From Symbiodinium natans (lineage: Eukaryota; Sar; Dinophyceae; Suessiales; Symbiodiniaceae), in NCBI GenBank assembly GCA_905221605.1, contig CAJNDS010002094.1, positions 452,501 to 477,500 of the forward strand: DNA of 25,000 nt, read 5' to 3'. The notes under the pieces were generated by a model. It saw only the letters and a list, made by a program, of their open reading frames with translations, did no database searches and had not been told where the DNA came from. Below, piece by piece: positions 17,279-24,597 of the stretch; position 1 is the stretch's first letter; each line of letters begins with the position of its first letter. A program made the position numbers and the translations under genes.

Positions 17279-17362
17279 TCAAGAAGTTCCAGCCTTAAGG
17301 CACTGTACTTTGAAACCTTTTGCGCCCGAACAAAAGTATAAGATCAGCAAAGCAAAAGGAAG
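17279..17362 (+). CDS. Exon of an unrecognised split gene
   Basis: Acceptor CAACCCACGCAG and donor AG|GTATGT (17363) bound the frame: one leading base, then Q-E-V-P-A-L-R-H-C-T-L-K-P-F-A-P-E-Q-K-Y, then K-I-S-K-A-K-G and two bases of an Arg codon. The G at 17500 completes AGG, and that frame stays open a further 41 codons. The sequence is balanced and not repetitive, unlike the surrounding region. Function unknown. Confidence 0.5.
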
Positions 17363-17499
17363 GTATGTTAAATGAGCAAGTACTTTACAAGCGTAGAAGG
17401 AACTAGATAAGCGCATGAAATCTGCATAGGCAAAAGCACCTGTACATATAGCATATGCAAAAAGGGATCAAGCACAACATTGCTTCTTGCCTTGCTAAG
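17363..17499 (+). other. Inferred 137-nt GTATGT-AG intron
   Basis: Begins GTATGTTAAATG and ends CTTCTTGCCTTGCTAAG with a pyrimidine-rich tract. It contains no telomere-like repeats. Confidence 0.5.
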
Positions 17500-17626
17500 G
17501 GACAAGAGAACCTCTATTTCCTTTGGTGATGTTTCAACAGTAAACGCTTCGTTTCCTCTAGCTTTTCAAGAGGAAGACCTGCATGGCGTCTCACAAATTG
17601 AGCAGGAGAACCTCTGCTTTGTCTAG
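17500..17626 (+). CDS. Candidate last exon of the split gene
   Basis: One base completes Arg from 17362, then D-K-R-T-S-I-S-F-G-D-V-S-T-V-N-A-S-F-P-L, then A-F-Q-E-E-D-L-H-G-V-S-Q-I-E-Q-E-N-L-C, Phe, Val and TAG at 17624-17626. With 41 codons in mixed, non-repetitive sequence this is one of the most gene-like pieces here. TTT|GTCTAG just before the stop could instead be a donor. Codon third positions are less G/C-biased than in the islands at 12.6-13.5 kb and 19.2 kb. Confidence 0.5.
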
Positions 17627-17951
17627 ATGGTCAGTTTGGTTTTGAAATTCTTACAACGGAGGGGAGGAAGGAAGCCAACGCCAAAGCCCTCTGATAAACG
17701 GTCACCTTTTGAGCCATGTAAAGCTCTCTGTGACGTGTTTTTTTAAATGCGGTTCGGGCGTTCGTGCACGGAAGACCTTAAACCGAAGACCTCCGCCCTC
17801 AGTCATCAAGCCCTGAGCCCAAAGACAGAAGCCCCAAACATCCCCAAGCAGCCCTGAACAGCCTTAACCAGCCCTTTAAGCAGCCCAAAACAGCCCTTAT
17901 TAAACAGCCCCTAAGCAGCCCTAAACGCCCTGAACAGCCCGAAGCCCTGAG
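17627..17951. other. Spacer with CAGCCC-type repeats
   Basis: Between 17825 and 17942 the words CAGCCCTGAA, CAGCCTTAA, CAGCCCTTTAAG and CAGCCCTAAA recur about ten times. This is a degenerate C-strand-like repeat different from CCCTAAA. The rest shows nothing. Confidence 0.55.
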
Positions 17952-18033
17952 GTGGATCGAAAAAGAGTGGCAGCAAGGCCGCCACGAAGCCTGCCCGAGC
18001 CCTGGTGCTCCGGCAGCTGACCGAGGGAGAGAC
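17952..18033 (+). CDS. Candidate exon, Lys/Ala then Leu/Arg
   Basis: After CCCTGAG, two leading bases then G-S-K-K-S-G-S-K-A-A-T-K-P-A-R-A-L-V-L-R and Q-L-T-E-G-E, with a possible donor AC|GTGCAA at 18034. If unspliced it ends at TAG 18059. Third positions are almost all G/C (GGC AGC AAG GCC GCC ACG), unlike the flanks, which is good evidence for coding. G-strand repeats start about 25 bases downstream. Family not recognised. Confidence 0.42.
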
Positions 18034-18058
18034 GTGCAAGGGTTCTGGGACTAGGATG

Positions 18059-18388
18059 TAGGGTTTAGGGTTTCGGGTTTAGGGTTTAGGTTGTTTTTTT
18101 GGGATCTTGGGCTTAGAGGGCAGAAGGTTGCCCATCAGAGCTGTGGCTGTGGCGTGTCGGGTTTAGGGACCTAAGCCCTGGACTCAAGACCCCTGAGCCC
18201 CAAAACGTAACACTCCCTGAGCCCTGCCTCAGGCTACCCCAACCGGAAGTACAGGAAAGGCCGAAGCGAAGGTGGGCTTGTGCAGGGGCTTGCTGCAGGC
18301 TTGGGTGCAGGGTCTGGGACCCTAACACCCTAGGACCCTGAACCCCAAACCCTAAACTCTAAATCCTAAACTCTAAATCCTAAACCCT
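18059..18388. other. Possible intron: G-strand then C-strand repeats
   Basis: TTTAGGG words at 18059-18090, unremarkable sequence, then C-strand words at 18336-18388, including the 14-mer CTCTAAATCCTAAA twice. An acceptor-like CGCACGCAG follows at 18420. Confidence 0.4.
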
Positions 18389-18420
18389 GCAGGGTTGAGA
18401 TATGCACCTTTCGCACGCAG

Positions 18421-18471
18421 AAAGCCATGTCCCCTCGGCCCTCAATCCAGCCCATGACCGGCATCCGAGCC
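18421..18471 (+). CDS. Candidate short exon (weak)
   Basis: After TTTCGCACGCAG in phase 0: K-A-M-S-P-R-P-S-I-Q-P-M-T-G-I-R-A, then TGA. GC donors lie before the stop (CGA|GCCTGA). Confidence 0.22.
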
Positions 18472-18580
18472 TGACCCGCCTGACCCCCTAAACCCTTACT
18501 CGCTCTCGGCGACAATTTGGGTCTCCTGGGGTTCGACAGTGGTAGTCCCGACCAGGTGCTTAGAGGCTTAGAGCATTGTT

Positions 18581-18742
18581 ATGACGAGTATGCTTATACG
18601 TATTCGTGCGCGTTGTACTCTGAGGATTCTTAGTAGGGGTTATCATCCCAAAAGTATTATGGATGTCCTTCTTATCATGAGCATCTTCTTTCGTATGATT
18701 ATCGAACCCCTTCCAGATTCTGAAATCCAGATTTCGAATTCT
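18581..18742 (+). other. T-ending-codon open segment of odd composition
   Basis: A frame open from 18581 reads M-T-S-M-L-I-R-I-R-A-R-C-T-L-R-I-L-S-R-G and later D-V-L-L-I-M-S-I-F-F-R-M-I-I. Its codons end mostly in T or A, unlike the GC-ending islands around it. The reverse strand is also open. I cannot tell coding from chance or inserted organelle-like DNA. Confidence 0.25.
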
Positions 18743-18807
18743 GGGTTTAGGGTTTACGGCTTAGGGTTTAGGGTTTGACCCTAAACCCTCAACCCGCGGG
18801 TTGAGGG
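18743..18807. repeat. Head-to-head telomere repeat and 22-bp palindrome
   Basis: G-strand GGGTTTA units run to 18776 and switch abruptly to C-strand CCCTAAACCCTCAACCC. The turn continues into a perfect 22-bp palindrome at 18786-18807, centred on CCGCGG. Confidence 0.9.
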
Positions 18808-18863
18808 CTCAGGGCACTGCTGTGGGGTTTAGATTTCGGAGCCCAGCTGCGGGCAAACTGCAG

Positions 18864-18937
18864 GGCCCTTCGTGGCGGCCGTTGCCCCCGAAATGTACAG
18901 CCATTGGTTCACAGGCTTCACGAGCTCATCCATCGCT
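18864..18937 (+). CDS. Candidate exon
   Basis: After AACTGCAG with two leading bases: P-F-V-A-A-V-A-P-E-M-Y-S-H-W-F-T-G-F-T-S, S-S-I-A, TAG at 18938. Codons are largely C/G-ending. Other frames of the same stretch are also open for 15-30 codons, which lowers confidence. No family recognised. Confidence 0.28.
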
Positions 18938-19177
18938 TAGAACCCATGACTTGAAAAATCCCCTGAGGGATTAGGGCTCTCTAACGTAGCTCAGGAAAAT
19001 TATACTCCTTACATGCGGGCTTGGAAGTTCGCTGAGTGTTTGAAACCTTCAAGGGTCTTAAGGTCAATCAATGCCAGTGAAAACAGGCACTTCTGTACAT
19101 CATGGTTTCTCATCGAATACCCTAAACAACCATTTCGGATATTTGGGGGTTCGGGCTAATAATTCTTAATCCTTCAG

Positions 19178-19245
19178 GACAAGCCGCGCCACACCTGCCT
19201 GCACTCCCAGCTGCACAAGACCAAGTTCTGCCTGCACCCTCATGG
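19178..19245 (+). CDS. CCCH zinc-finger protein, exon with first Cys
   Basis: Acceptor ATCCTTCAG|G opens D-K-P-R-H-T-C-L-H-S-Q-L-H-K-T-K-F-C-L-H, then P-H-G, ending at GG|GTTTAG (19246) where TTTAGGG repeats begin. Essentially every third position is G or C. H-K-T-K-F-C is the usual start of a CCCH finger (the K-T-[KR]-x-C that precedes the first zinc Cys). An earlier GC donor (TGCCT|GCACCC, 19233) would join to 20593 as Cys-x7-Cys; the GT donor would give Cys-x11-Cys. Both are phase 2 and fit. CCCH fingers usually bind RNA. Confidence 0.5.
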
Positions 19246-19316
19246 GTTTAGGGTTTAGGGTTTAGGGTTTAGGGTTTAGGGTTTAGGGTTTAGGGTTTAG
19301 GGTTTAGGGTTTAGGG
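19244..19316 (+). repeat. (TTTAGGG)~10 block at exon end
   Basis: About ten perfect heptamers start immediately at the end of the 19178 exon; the first units contain the GTTTAG donor. Confidence 0.95.
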
Positions 19317-20054
19317 TATGGGGACCACCGGCCTTGCTAGGGTGTTTAGGCTTTAGGGTTTGGTCTTCGGGGTTGTTGGCTTTGTGTCGAGTTTCCTCGT
19401 CTTCTTAGAGGGGGGCGCGTAAGCTGTTGAGGGCCTCGGTTGCTTCGTTTTTGTATCACTGGGGTTTCGAGGCTTTCCTGCTCGCCAAACATGCTGCCGG
19501 CTAAGCTTGCGATGAGCGTTTGTGGCGTTCCCCCTCGCGCTTGAAGAAAGGCCCTGGACCCTGAGCCCTAAGCCCCCAAGCTGCGAGCCGCGCGGTTCGG
19601 CTTCAAGGGATTGCAAAGGGCCAGGAATCCCAAGGTTTGGGGTTTAGGGTTGAGGGATGAGGGTTTAGGCTAGCCCTAAAACCCGCGTCACAAACCCTAA
19701 GGCCCAGAACAGACACGACTCTCGGAAATCCTCTCTTCACCTGCATCTAGGTCTTTGCGTTCAACCGCAAACAAATCGTGGCATACTAACTCGTTTCTAC
19801 AACTCTACAACATGCTCAAACACGCATCAAATCAGTTAAAACGTCTAAGTTCACCACACCCAAGCGAAACCCTGTCTGAAACACAGCCAAACAACATATC
19901 ACACAAACAACTTACAACAAACCAGTGAATCACGACCCAGACTAGGCCCTTATTCCCGTTTTTCCCCACCCTCGGCGTGGGGTTGTTAGAGTTTAAACTC
20001 GACTCTGCTCCTCGCCCGGAACTCTTCTCCTCGCTCGGTCTACTCCTTGGTCAT
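19317..20054. other. Intron or spacer, little recognised
   Basis: Short G-strand words at 19337-19360 and 19635-19670, then CCCTAAAACCC near 19674. 19740-19940 is A/C-rich and repeat-free. I see no gene. Confidence 0.4.
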
Positions 20055-20330
20055 CCCTGGAGTGCCCAACCCCAAAGTGTCCCTGGAGTGCCCAACTCTA
20101 GATTGTCCGATTGTCCCGGGAGTGCCCAACCCCAGAGTCTCCCTGGAGTGCCCAACCCCAGAGTCTCCCTAGAGTGCCCAACCCACAGTCTCCCTGGTGT
20201 GTTCAACCCCAGAGTCTCCCTGGAGTGCCCAACCCCAAAGTCTGCCTGGTGCCCAACCCCAGAGTGTCCCGGAGTGCCCAGCCCCAGAGTGTCCCTGGAG
20301 TGCACAACCCCAGAGTATCTCTAGCAAGAT
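20055..20330 (+). repeat. 26-bp minisatellite
   Basis: About ten units of CCCTGGAGTGCCCAACCCC followed by AGAGTST, with small deletions. Long open frames exist in several phases only because 26 bp units lack stops. Confidence 0.93.
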
Positions 20331-20377
20331 AGGGTGGGGATGTTCGAAGTAAAATAATTTCAGGGTAAGCCAAAAAG

Positions 20378-20430
20378 GGCACCCTGTTTATTCCCAGGTT
20401 ACTCACCCTGTTTATTCCCAGATTACTCTT
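20378..20430 (+). repeat. Duplicated acceptor-like 24-mer
   Basis: CACCCTGTTTATTCCCAG followed by RTTACT occurs twice in tandem (about 20380 and 20404). Both copies resemble a 3' splice site. Confidence 0.85.
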
Positions 20431-20502
20431 GGGTCTAAGCATCAACTACGAGAGTTTGGGTTTTTAGCTGAACACCGTCAAGCTTCCCGAATCCCGGCTG
20501 TG
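20422..20502 (+). CDS. Candidate exon (weak)
   Basis: After the second TTTATTCCCAG the phase-0 frame reads I-T-L-G-S-K-H-Q-L-R-E-F-G-F-L-A-E-H-R-Q and A-S-R-I-P-A-V before TAA at 20503. A different frame is also open. It lies between two CCCH exons but its phase does not fit them simply. Confidence 0.22.
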
Positions 20503-20511
20503 TAATAGCAA

Positions 20512-20560
20512 AGCCCTAAACCCTAAACCTTAAACCCTAAACCCTAAAACCTAAGCATCC
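20512..20560 (-). repeat. CCCTAAA block before CCCH exon
   Basis: About six C-strand heptamers (one CCTTAAA, one CCTAAG), ending about 35 bases before the acceptor at 20591-20592. Confidence 0.85.
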
Positions 20561-20592
20561 CTAAATCCAGAAAAAGCCACTTCCCTTTGGAG

Positions 20593-20662
20593 GTACCATC
20601 TCAAGGGCGCCTGCCAATTCGGAGCTGATTGTTCGTTCGCCCATTCCTGCGCCGAGCTGCAG
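20593..20662 (+). CDS. CCCH zinc-finger protein, exon with C-x5-C-x3-H
   Basis: After CCCTTTGGAG|G and one leading base the frame reads YHLKGACQFGADCSFAH and then S-C-A-E-L-Q. The pattern Cys-x5-Cys-x3-His (codons at 20612, 20630 and 20642), with the Gly-Ala-Cys and Phe-Ala-His flanks, is the diagnostic second part of a CCCH zinc finger. The first Cys is supplied by 19178-19245. The exon ends at CAG|GCATAG, apparently a GC donor; the frame would otherwise stop one codon later. It joins 21328 in phase 0. CCCH proteins typically bind AU-rich or other single-stranded RNA and control mRNA fate. Confidence 0.65.
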
Positions 20663-20665
20663 GCA

Positions 20666-20786
20666 TAGGGTTTAGGGTTTAGGGTTTAGGGTTTAGGGTT
20701 TAGGGTTTAGGGTTTACGGGTTTAGGGTTTAGGGTTTAGGGTTTAGGGTTTAGGGGTTAGGGTCTAGGGTCTAGGGTTTAGGGTGA
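20666..20786 (+). repeat. TTTAGGG block
   Basis: About 16 G-strand heptamers, with TTTACGGG and TCTAGGG variants, starting three bases after the exon end. Confidence 0.95.
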
Positions 20787-21124
20787 GGGCGCAGACCCGA
20801 ACCGAAACCCGATTAAGTCCTGAGCTGCCGAAAGCCACAAAGTTCTCAATCCTACAACCCCGCACCCGACGCCCTTTGCTTCAGCGGGGCCTGAGTGATT
20901 GGGATTTTGTAGGTCTTTGGGTCCCTAAACCCTAGAACCCGGCCCCAGGGGGATTCCCATGAGGGTTTCGGGTTTAGGGTAGGGCGTTTTGGAAGAACAG
21001 CCGCCATATCCTACATCCCGCGCTCGACATTAAAGGCTGCCGCAGCCTTTCGAGACGCACAGCGCCCCGATTAGAAACTTCCCTTGTAGACCTCGAGGAA
21101 GATTCGAAGCCAGCGGCAAAGGGC

Positions 21125-21310
21125 TAAACCCGAAACCCTAAACCCTAAACCCTGAACCCTGAACCTTGAACCCTAAACCCCAAGACCGGATAGAATTTAT
21201 TGGCATAATGAGTAGAACGAGTATCCTAAACCCTAAACCCTAAAATCCAACCCCTAACCCCTAAAGCCTGAATCCTAACCCCGAAGCTCCAAACCCGGAA
21301 ACCCTAAACC
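21125..21310 (-). repeat. CCCTAAA/CCCTGAA blocks
   Basis: C-strand runs at 21125-21182 and 21224-21310, with CCCGAAA, CCCTGAA and CCCCTAA variants, ending about 15 bases before the acceptor CTTTCTGCAG. Confidence 0.88.
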
Positions 21311-21327
21311 GGTTGGACTTTCTGCAG

Positions 21328-21399
21328 GCTACTCCAGACCTGCGCAAGACGCGGCTGTGCACCAATTTCTTTGAGGGCAGCGGCCTGAGCGATACTTGA
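21328..21399 (+). CDS. CCCH zinc-finger protein, next exon, second finger start
   Basis: Following GACTTTCTGCAG the phase-0 frame reads ATPDLRKTRLCTNFFEG, then S-G-L-S-D-T and TGA at 21397. Joined to E-L-Q of the previous exon this gives the normal linker plus K-T-R-L-C-T-N-F, the beginning of a second CCCH finger. The next Cys expected after F-E-G-x is absent (Gly codon). So either the exon ends earlier, for example at the GC donor G|GCAGCG (21377), or this finger is decayed. The true 3' end is unknown. Downstream, GTCTGCAG at 21824-21831 is the next strong acceptor. Confidence 0.58.
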   Translation, partial: ATPDLRKTRLCTNFFEGSGLSDT

Positions 21400-21413
21400 A
21401 GGCTCATCATACT

Positions 21414-21578
21414 CCTAAACCCTAAACCCTAAACCCTAAACCCTAAACCCTAAACCCTAAACCCTAAACCCTAAACCCTAAACCCTAAACCCTAAACCCT
21501 AAACCCTAAACCCTAAACCCTAAACCCTAAACCCTAAACCCTAAACCCTAAACACTAAACCCTAAACCCTAAACCCTC
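21414..21578 (-). repeat. (CCCTAAA)~23 array
   Basis: About 23 nearly perfect C-strand heptamers, one CACTAAA variant. It follows the 21328 exon directly, opposite to the usual G-strand-first order. Confidence 0.97.
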
Positions 21579-21589
21579 CCTCCAGCCCC

Positions 21590-21712
21590 AACACGCGTGT
21601 ACACACGCGTGGACACACGCGTGCACACGAATGCACACACGCGTGTACACGAATGCACACATGCGTGCACGCGTGCACACGCGGGTGCACACACACACAC
21701 ACACACGTGGCC
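21590..21712. repeat. CACGCGTG / (CA)n alternating tract
   Basis: About 120 bp of almost strictly alternating purine-pyrimidine sequence: ACACGCGTG words, TGCACACGAATGCACAC, then (CA)n. MluI-type ACGCGT palindromes recur. Cys/Val/Arg-rich frames on the minus strand are artefacts. Confidence 0.92.
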
Positions 21713-21831
21713 GCATGCCAATATTAATTGCTTGTAACAGGGCCGCGGTCCGCACACGCGACATACTCCGTTACAGAGGGCATGTATCAATGGCCGGGGT
21801 TTTGCGACAGACCTGTTTGTTGTTGTCTGCA

Positions 21832-22356
21832 GGTTCCAAGTCTTGCTTATCGGGGGGTAAGTGTTCGTAAGTTTCAAGAAGCAAATCCCTTAAAGGCTGT
21901 GTATGTGGGGTGGTTCTAAGTCTTGCTTATCGGAGGGTAAGTGTTCGTAAGTTTCAAGAAGCAAATATTTATGTAGCCCTGAATTTGAAACCCCCTTAAA
22001 CCCTTAAAGGCTGCGTATGTGGGGTGGTTCTAAGTCTTGCTTATCGGGGGGTAAGTGTTCGTAAGTTTCAAGAAGCAAATATATATGTCACCCTGAATTT
22101 GAAACCCCCTTAAACCCTTAAAGGCTGCGTATGTGGGATGGTTCTAAGTCTTGCTTATCAGGGGGGTAAGTGTTCGTAAGTTTCAAGAAGCAAATATATA
22201 TTTAACCCTGAATTTGAAACCCCCTCAAACCCTTAAAGGCTGCGTATGTGGGGTGGTTCTAAGTCTTGCTTGTCGGGGGGTAAGTGTTCGTAAGTTTCAA
22301 GAAGCAAATATATATGTAACCCTGAATTTGAAACCCCCTTAAACCCTTAAAGGCGG
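21832..22356 (+). repeat. 114-bp satellite, first array
   Basis: Units start at GGTTCYAAGTCTTGCTTATC: 21832, 21912, 22026, 22140 and 22255. The first step is 80 bp (a deleted unit), the others 114-115 bp. Each unit contains GGGGGGTAAGTG, ATATATATGT, CCCTGAATTTGAAACCCCC and TTAAACCCTTAAAGGC. The first copy follows a strong acceptor-like TTGTTGTCTGCAG. Confidence 0.95.
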
Positions 22357-22450
22357 CATAGGCATCAAAAAAAAAAATAATAAGCATCAAAAAGAAAAAT
22401 AATAGGGATCAATAAAAAAAATAATAGGCATCAAAAAAAAAAATAAGCCA
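22357..22450 (+). repeat. A-rich block with GCATC / AATAAT units
   Basis: Four units of about 25 bp: GCATCA, an A run, then ATAATA or ATAAG. A reverse-complement counterpart lies at 24506-24597. Confidence 0.85.
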
Positions 22451-22466
22451 TCCGGCCCACCTGCGT

Positions 22467-22671
22467 GGTCCTCTGGTCCCGTGGTCCTCTGGTCCCGTGG
22501 TCCTCTGGTCCCGTGGTCCTCTGGTCCCGTGGTCCTCTGGTCCCGTGGTCCTCTGGTCCCGTGGTCCTCTGGTCCCGTGGTCCTCTGGTCCCGTGGTCCC
22601 CTGGTCTTGTGGTCCCCTGGTCCTCTGGTCCTCTGGTCTGCTTGTCTGTCCGCCTGGTCCTGCGGGTCCTA
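22467..22671 (+). repeat. 16-bp GGTCCCGTGGTCCTCT minisatellite
   Basis: About eleven units, the last ones diverging (GGTCTTGTGG, GGTCCTGCGG). It is open in all three frames because 16 is not a multiple of three and the unit lacks stops. Not a gene. Confidence 0.95.
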
Positions 22672-22679
22672 TGCGTATA

Positions 22680-23695
22680 AATAAATAATTAAATTAGACA
22701 AATAAGTAAAACTCAATAAATATAAATATACATTATATACACACGATAGTGAAGGTCAACGTGTGTGTGTATATATATATATGTATGTATGTATGTGCAT
22801 ATATATATACATATACATATTACATAATACACATTACATTACACATTACCTATTATATACTATACATTATACATTATATATTATATATTTTCTATTATAT
22901 ATTAAATTATATATTATATATTATATATTATATATTATGTATTATGTATTATGTATTATGTACTACCTATTCTGTATTATGTATTATGTATTATGTATTA
23001 ATTATGTATTATGAATTCTATATTATGTTTTATGTCTTATGTACTATGTATGAATTTATATATTATATGTTTTATATTATGTATTCTGTATTATGTATTA
23101 TGTGTTATGTATTATGTATCATATATTTATGGATGTGTATGTTATTACTATGTATTATTGTAATTATATATATATTATTATATACATATTATATATTATA
23201 TATCAATATAATATATATTATATCTGTATTATACTGTTATACTATATTAATATATATATATATTATGTTAAACATTATATCGTGGTATATATATATATAC
23301 ACTTATACTTATATAATATACTATTTATATCTATATATATCATTTATATTTATATATTTATATTTATCATATGGTCGTACATTATATGTTATGTGTATGT
23401 ATATAAATAAGTAAATTAAATATGAATAAATATATAAATATAAATATAAATATATATATATATATATCGCATATTGTATACTATATGTCATATATTGCAT
23501 ATCAGATATTGTATATTGCATATTATATACTGCATATAATGCATAATATAAAGTATATAATATATAATATATACTGTATACATAATATACAATATATAAA
23601 ATATATAATATTATTTATTATTAATTAATTTTTTATTTATTATTCATTATATAGTATATTTTATATATTATGTAGTATGTATTATATATTGTTCT
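22680..23695. repeat. 1-kb AT-rich TATTATGTAT/TATATA tract
   Basis: Roughly 1 kb composed of TATTATATAT, TATTATGTAT, ATAAATAT and (TA)n words with little else. Tyr/Ile-rich open frames on both strands are low-complexity artefacts. Confidence 0.95.
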
Positions 23696-23699
23696 TTGC

Positions 23700-24082
23700 A
23701 AAGAAAATGGAAGTTTTTTGCTTAAAACATGTAGAAGTAGAGTTTTTCCGATGGAAACATAGAGATAATAAAGGATTTCTCATGAAAACGTGAAGACAGT
23801 AGACGTTTTCTTGTGGGAGTATGAAGAAATAGAGGTTTTCCCATTGAAAGATCGAGAAACTAGAAGGTTTTCCAACCACTACCACCACTTCTACGCATCG
23901 TGCGAACATTGTTTGCAAAAGGGGGGGGCTGCGCCCCCCCCAACCCCCCCGCTGTGTTTTTTTTAAGCTGTGCAAAGCGTGCTGCAAAGCCAAGTGGGGG
24001 GGTGTGGGGGGGGTGGGGGGGGCTGCGCCAACCCCAACCCCACCGCGTTTTTATCAAGCTGTGCCACTGCAAAGCGTGCTTT
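23700..24082 (+). repeat. ~400-bp unit, copy 1, with G/C-run hairpins
   Basis: Four to five imperfect ~30-bp steps of ATAGAGGTTTTCC followed by GAAAACGTGAAG, then AACCACTACCACCAC, CATCGTGCGAACATTG, and G8-CTGCGC-C8 (23921-23941), a 9-bp stem with TGC loop. The GCTGTGYTTTTT and AAGCTGTGC...AAAGCGTGCT tail is itself duplicated at about 23950-23982 and 24040-24082. Confidence 0.85.
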
Positions 24083-24109
24083 ATGAATCTTGTTGAAGCC
24101 ATTGGGATA

Positions 24110-24495
24110 CTAAAAAGTTGAAGTTTTTCTTAAAATACATGCAAATAGAGGTTTTCCGATGGAAACATAGAGATGATAGAGGTTTCCTATGAAAACGTGA
24201 AGAAAATAGAGGTTTGCTTGTGGGAATATGAAGAAATAGAGGTTTTCCTATTAAAAGATCGAGAAAATAGAAGGTTTTCCAACCACTACCACCACCCACT
24301 ACTACCCATCGTGCGAGCATTGTGTTTGCAAATGGGGGGGGGGGCTGCGCCCCCCCCCCCCCCCCCAACCCCCCCCCCCCCCAACCCCCCCCCCCCCAAC
24401 CCTCCCCCCCAACCCCCCCCCCGCCCCAACCCCCCCGCCCACCCCCCCCGCCCCAACCCCCCCGCCCCAACCCCCCCCCCCCCCGCTGTATTCAA
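24110..24495 (+). repeat. ~400-bp unit, copy 2, with expanded C runs
   Basis: Same order as copy 1: ~30-bp GAGGTTTTCC steps to about 24270, AACCACTACCACCACC, CATCGTGCGAGCATTG, then G11-CTGCGC-C run (24334-24366), a 12-bp stem. The C-rich part has expanded to about 130 bp of CCCCCCCAACC. Pro- or Gly-rich frames here are artefacts. Confidence 0.85.
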
Positions 24496-24505
24496 GAGGA
24501 AAATG

Positions 24506-24597
24506 GGTTATTTTTTTTTTTGATGCTTATTTATTTTTTTTTTGATCCCTTGGGGTTATTTTTTTTTTGATGCTTATTTATTTTTTTTTGATCCTTC
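24506..24597 (-). repeat. T-rich block, inverted copy of 22357-22450
   Basis: Units TTATT, a T run and GATGC or GATCC, the reverse complement of the A-rich GCATC block near 22400. Confidence 0.85.

Larger units (their letters stand above)
20663..21327 (+). other. Inferred GC-AG intron with telomere-like ends
   Basis: Bounded by CTGCAGGC on both sides (20657-20664 and 21322-21329), so the exact cut is ambiguous within an 8-bp direct repeat. TTTAGGG fills the 5' part, CCCTAAA the 3' part. The middle holds a short additional switch (CCCTAAACCCTAG at 20924, GGGTTTAGGG near 20970). Confidence 0.5.

Noticed and set aside
22749-23414. A 221-codon Tyr/Ile-rich frame and its overlapping shorter frames
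   Set aside because: The region is low-complexity TATTATGTAT/TATATA DNA. Several frames on both strands are open, and composition explains all of them.
23710-24270. CRISPR-like spacing of ~30-bp repeats
   Set aside because: The steps are contiguous degenerate tandem repeats without unique spacers, in a eukaryotic-looking context.
24081-24570. Gly- and Pro-rich frames on both strands
   Set aside because: They are translations of C-run/G-run expansions with no coding signal.
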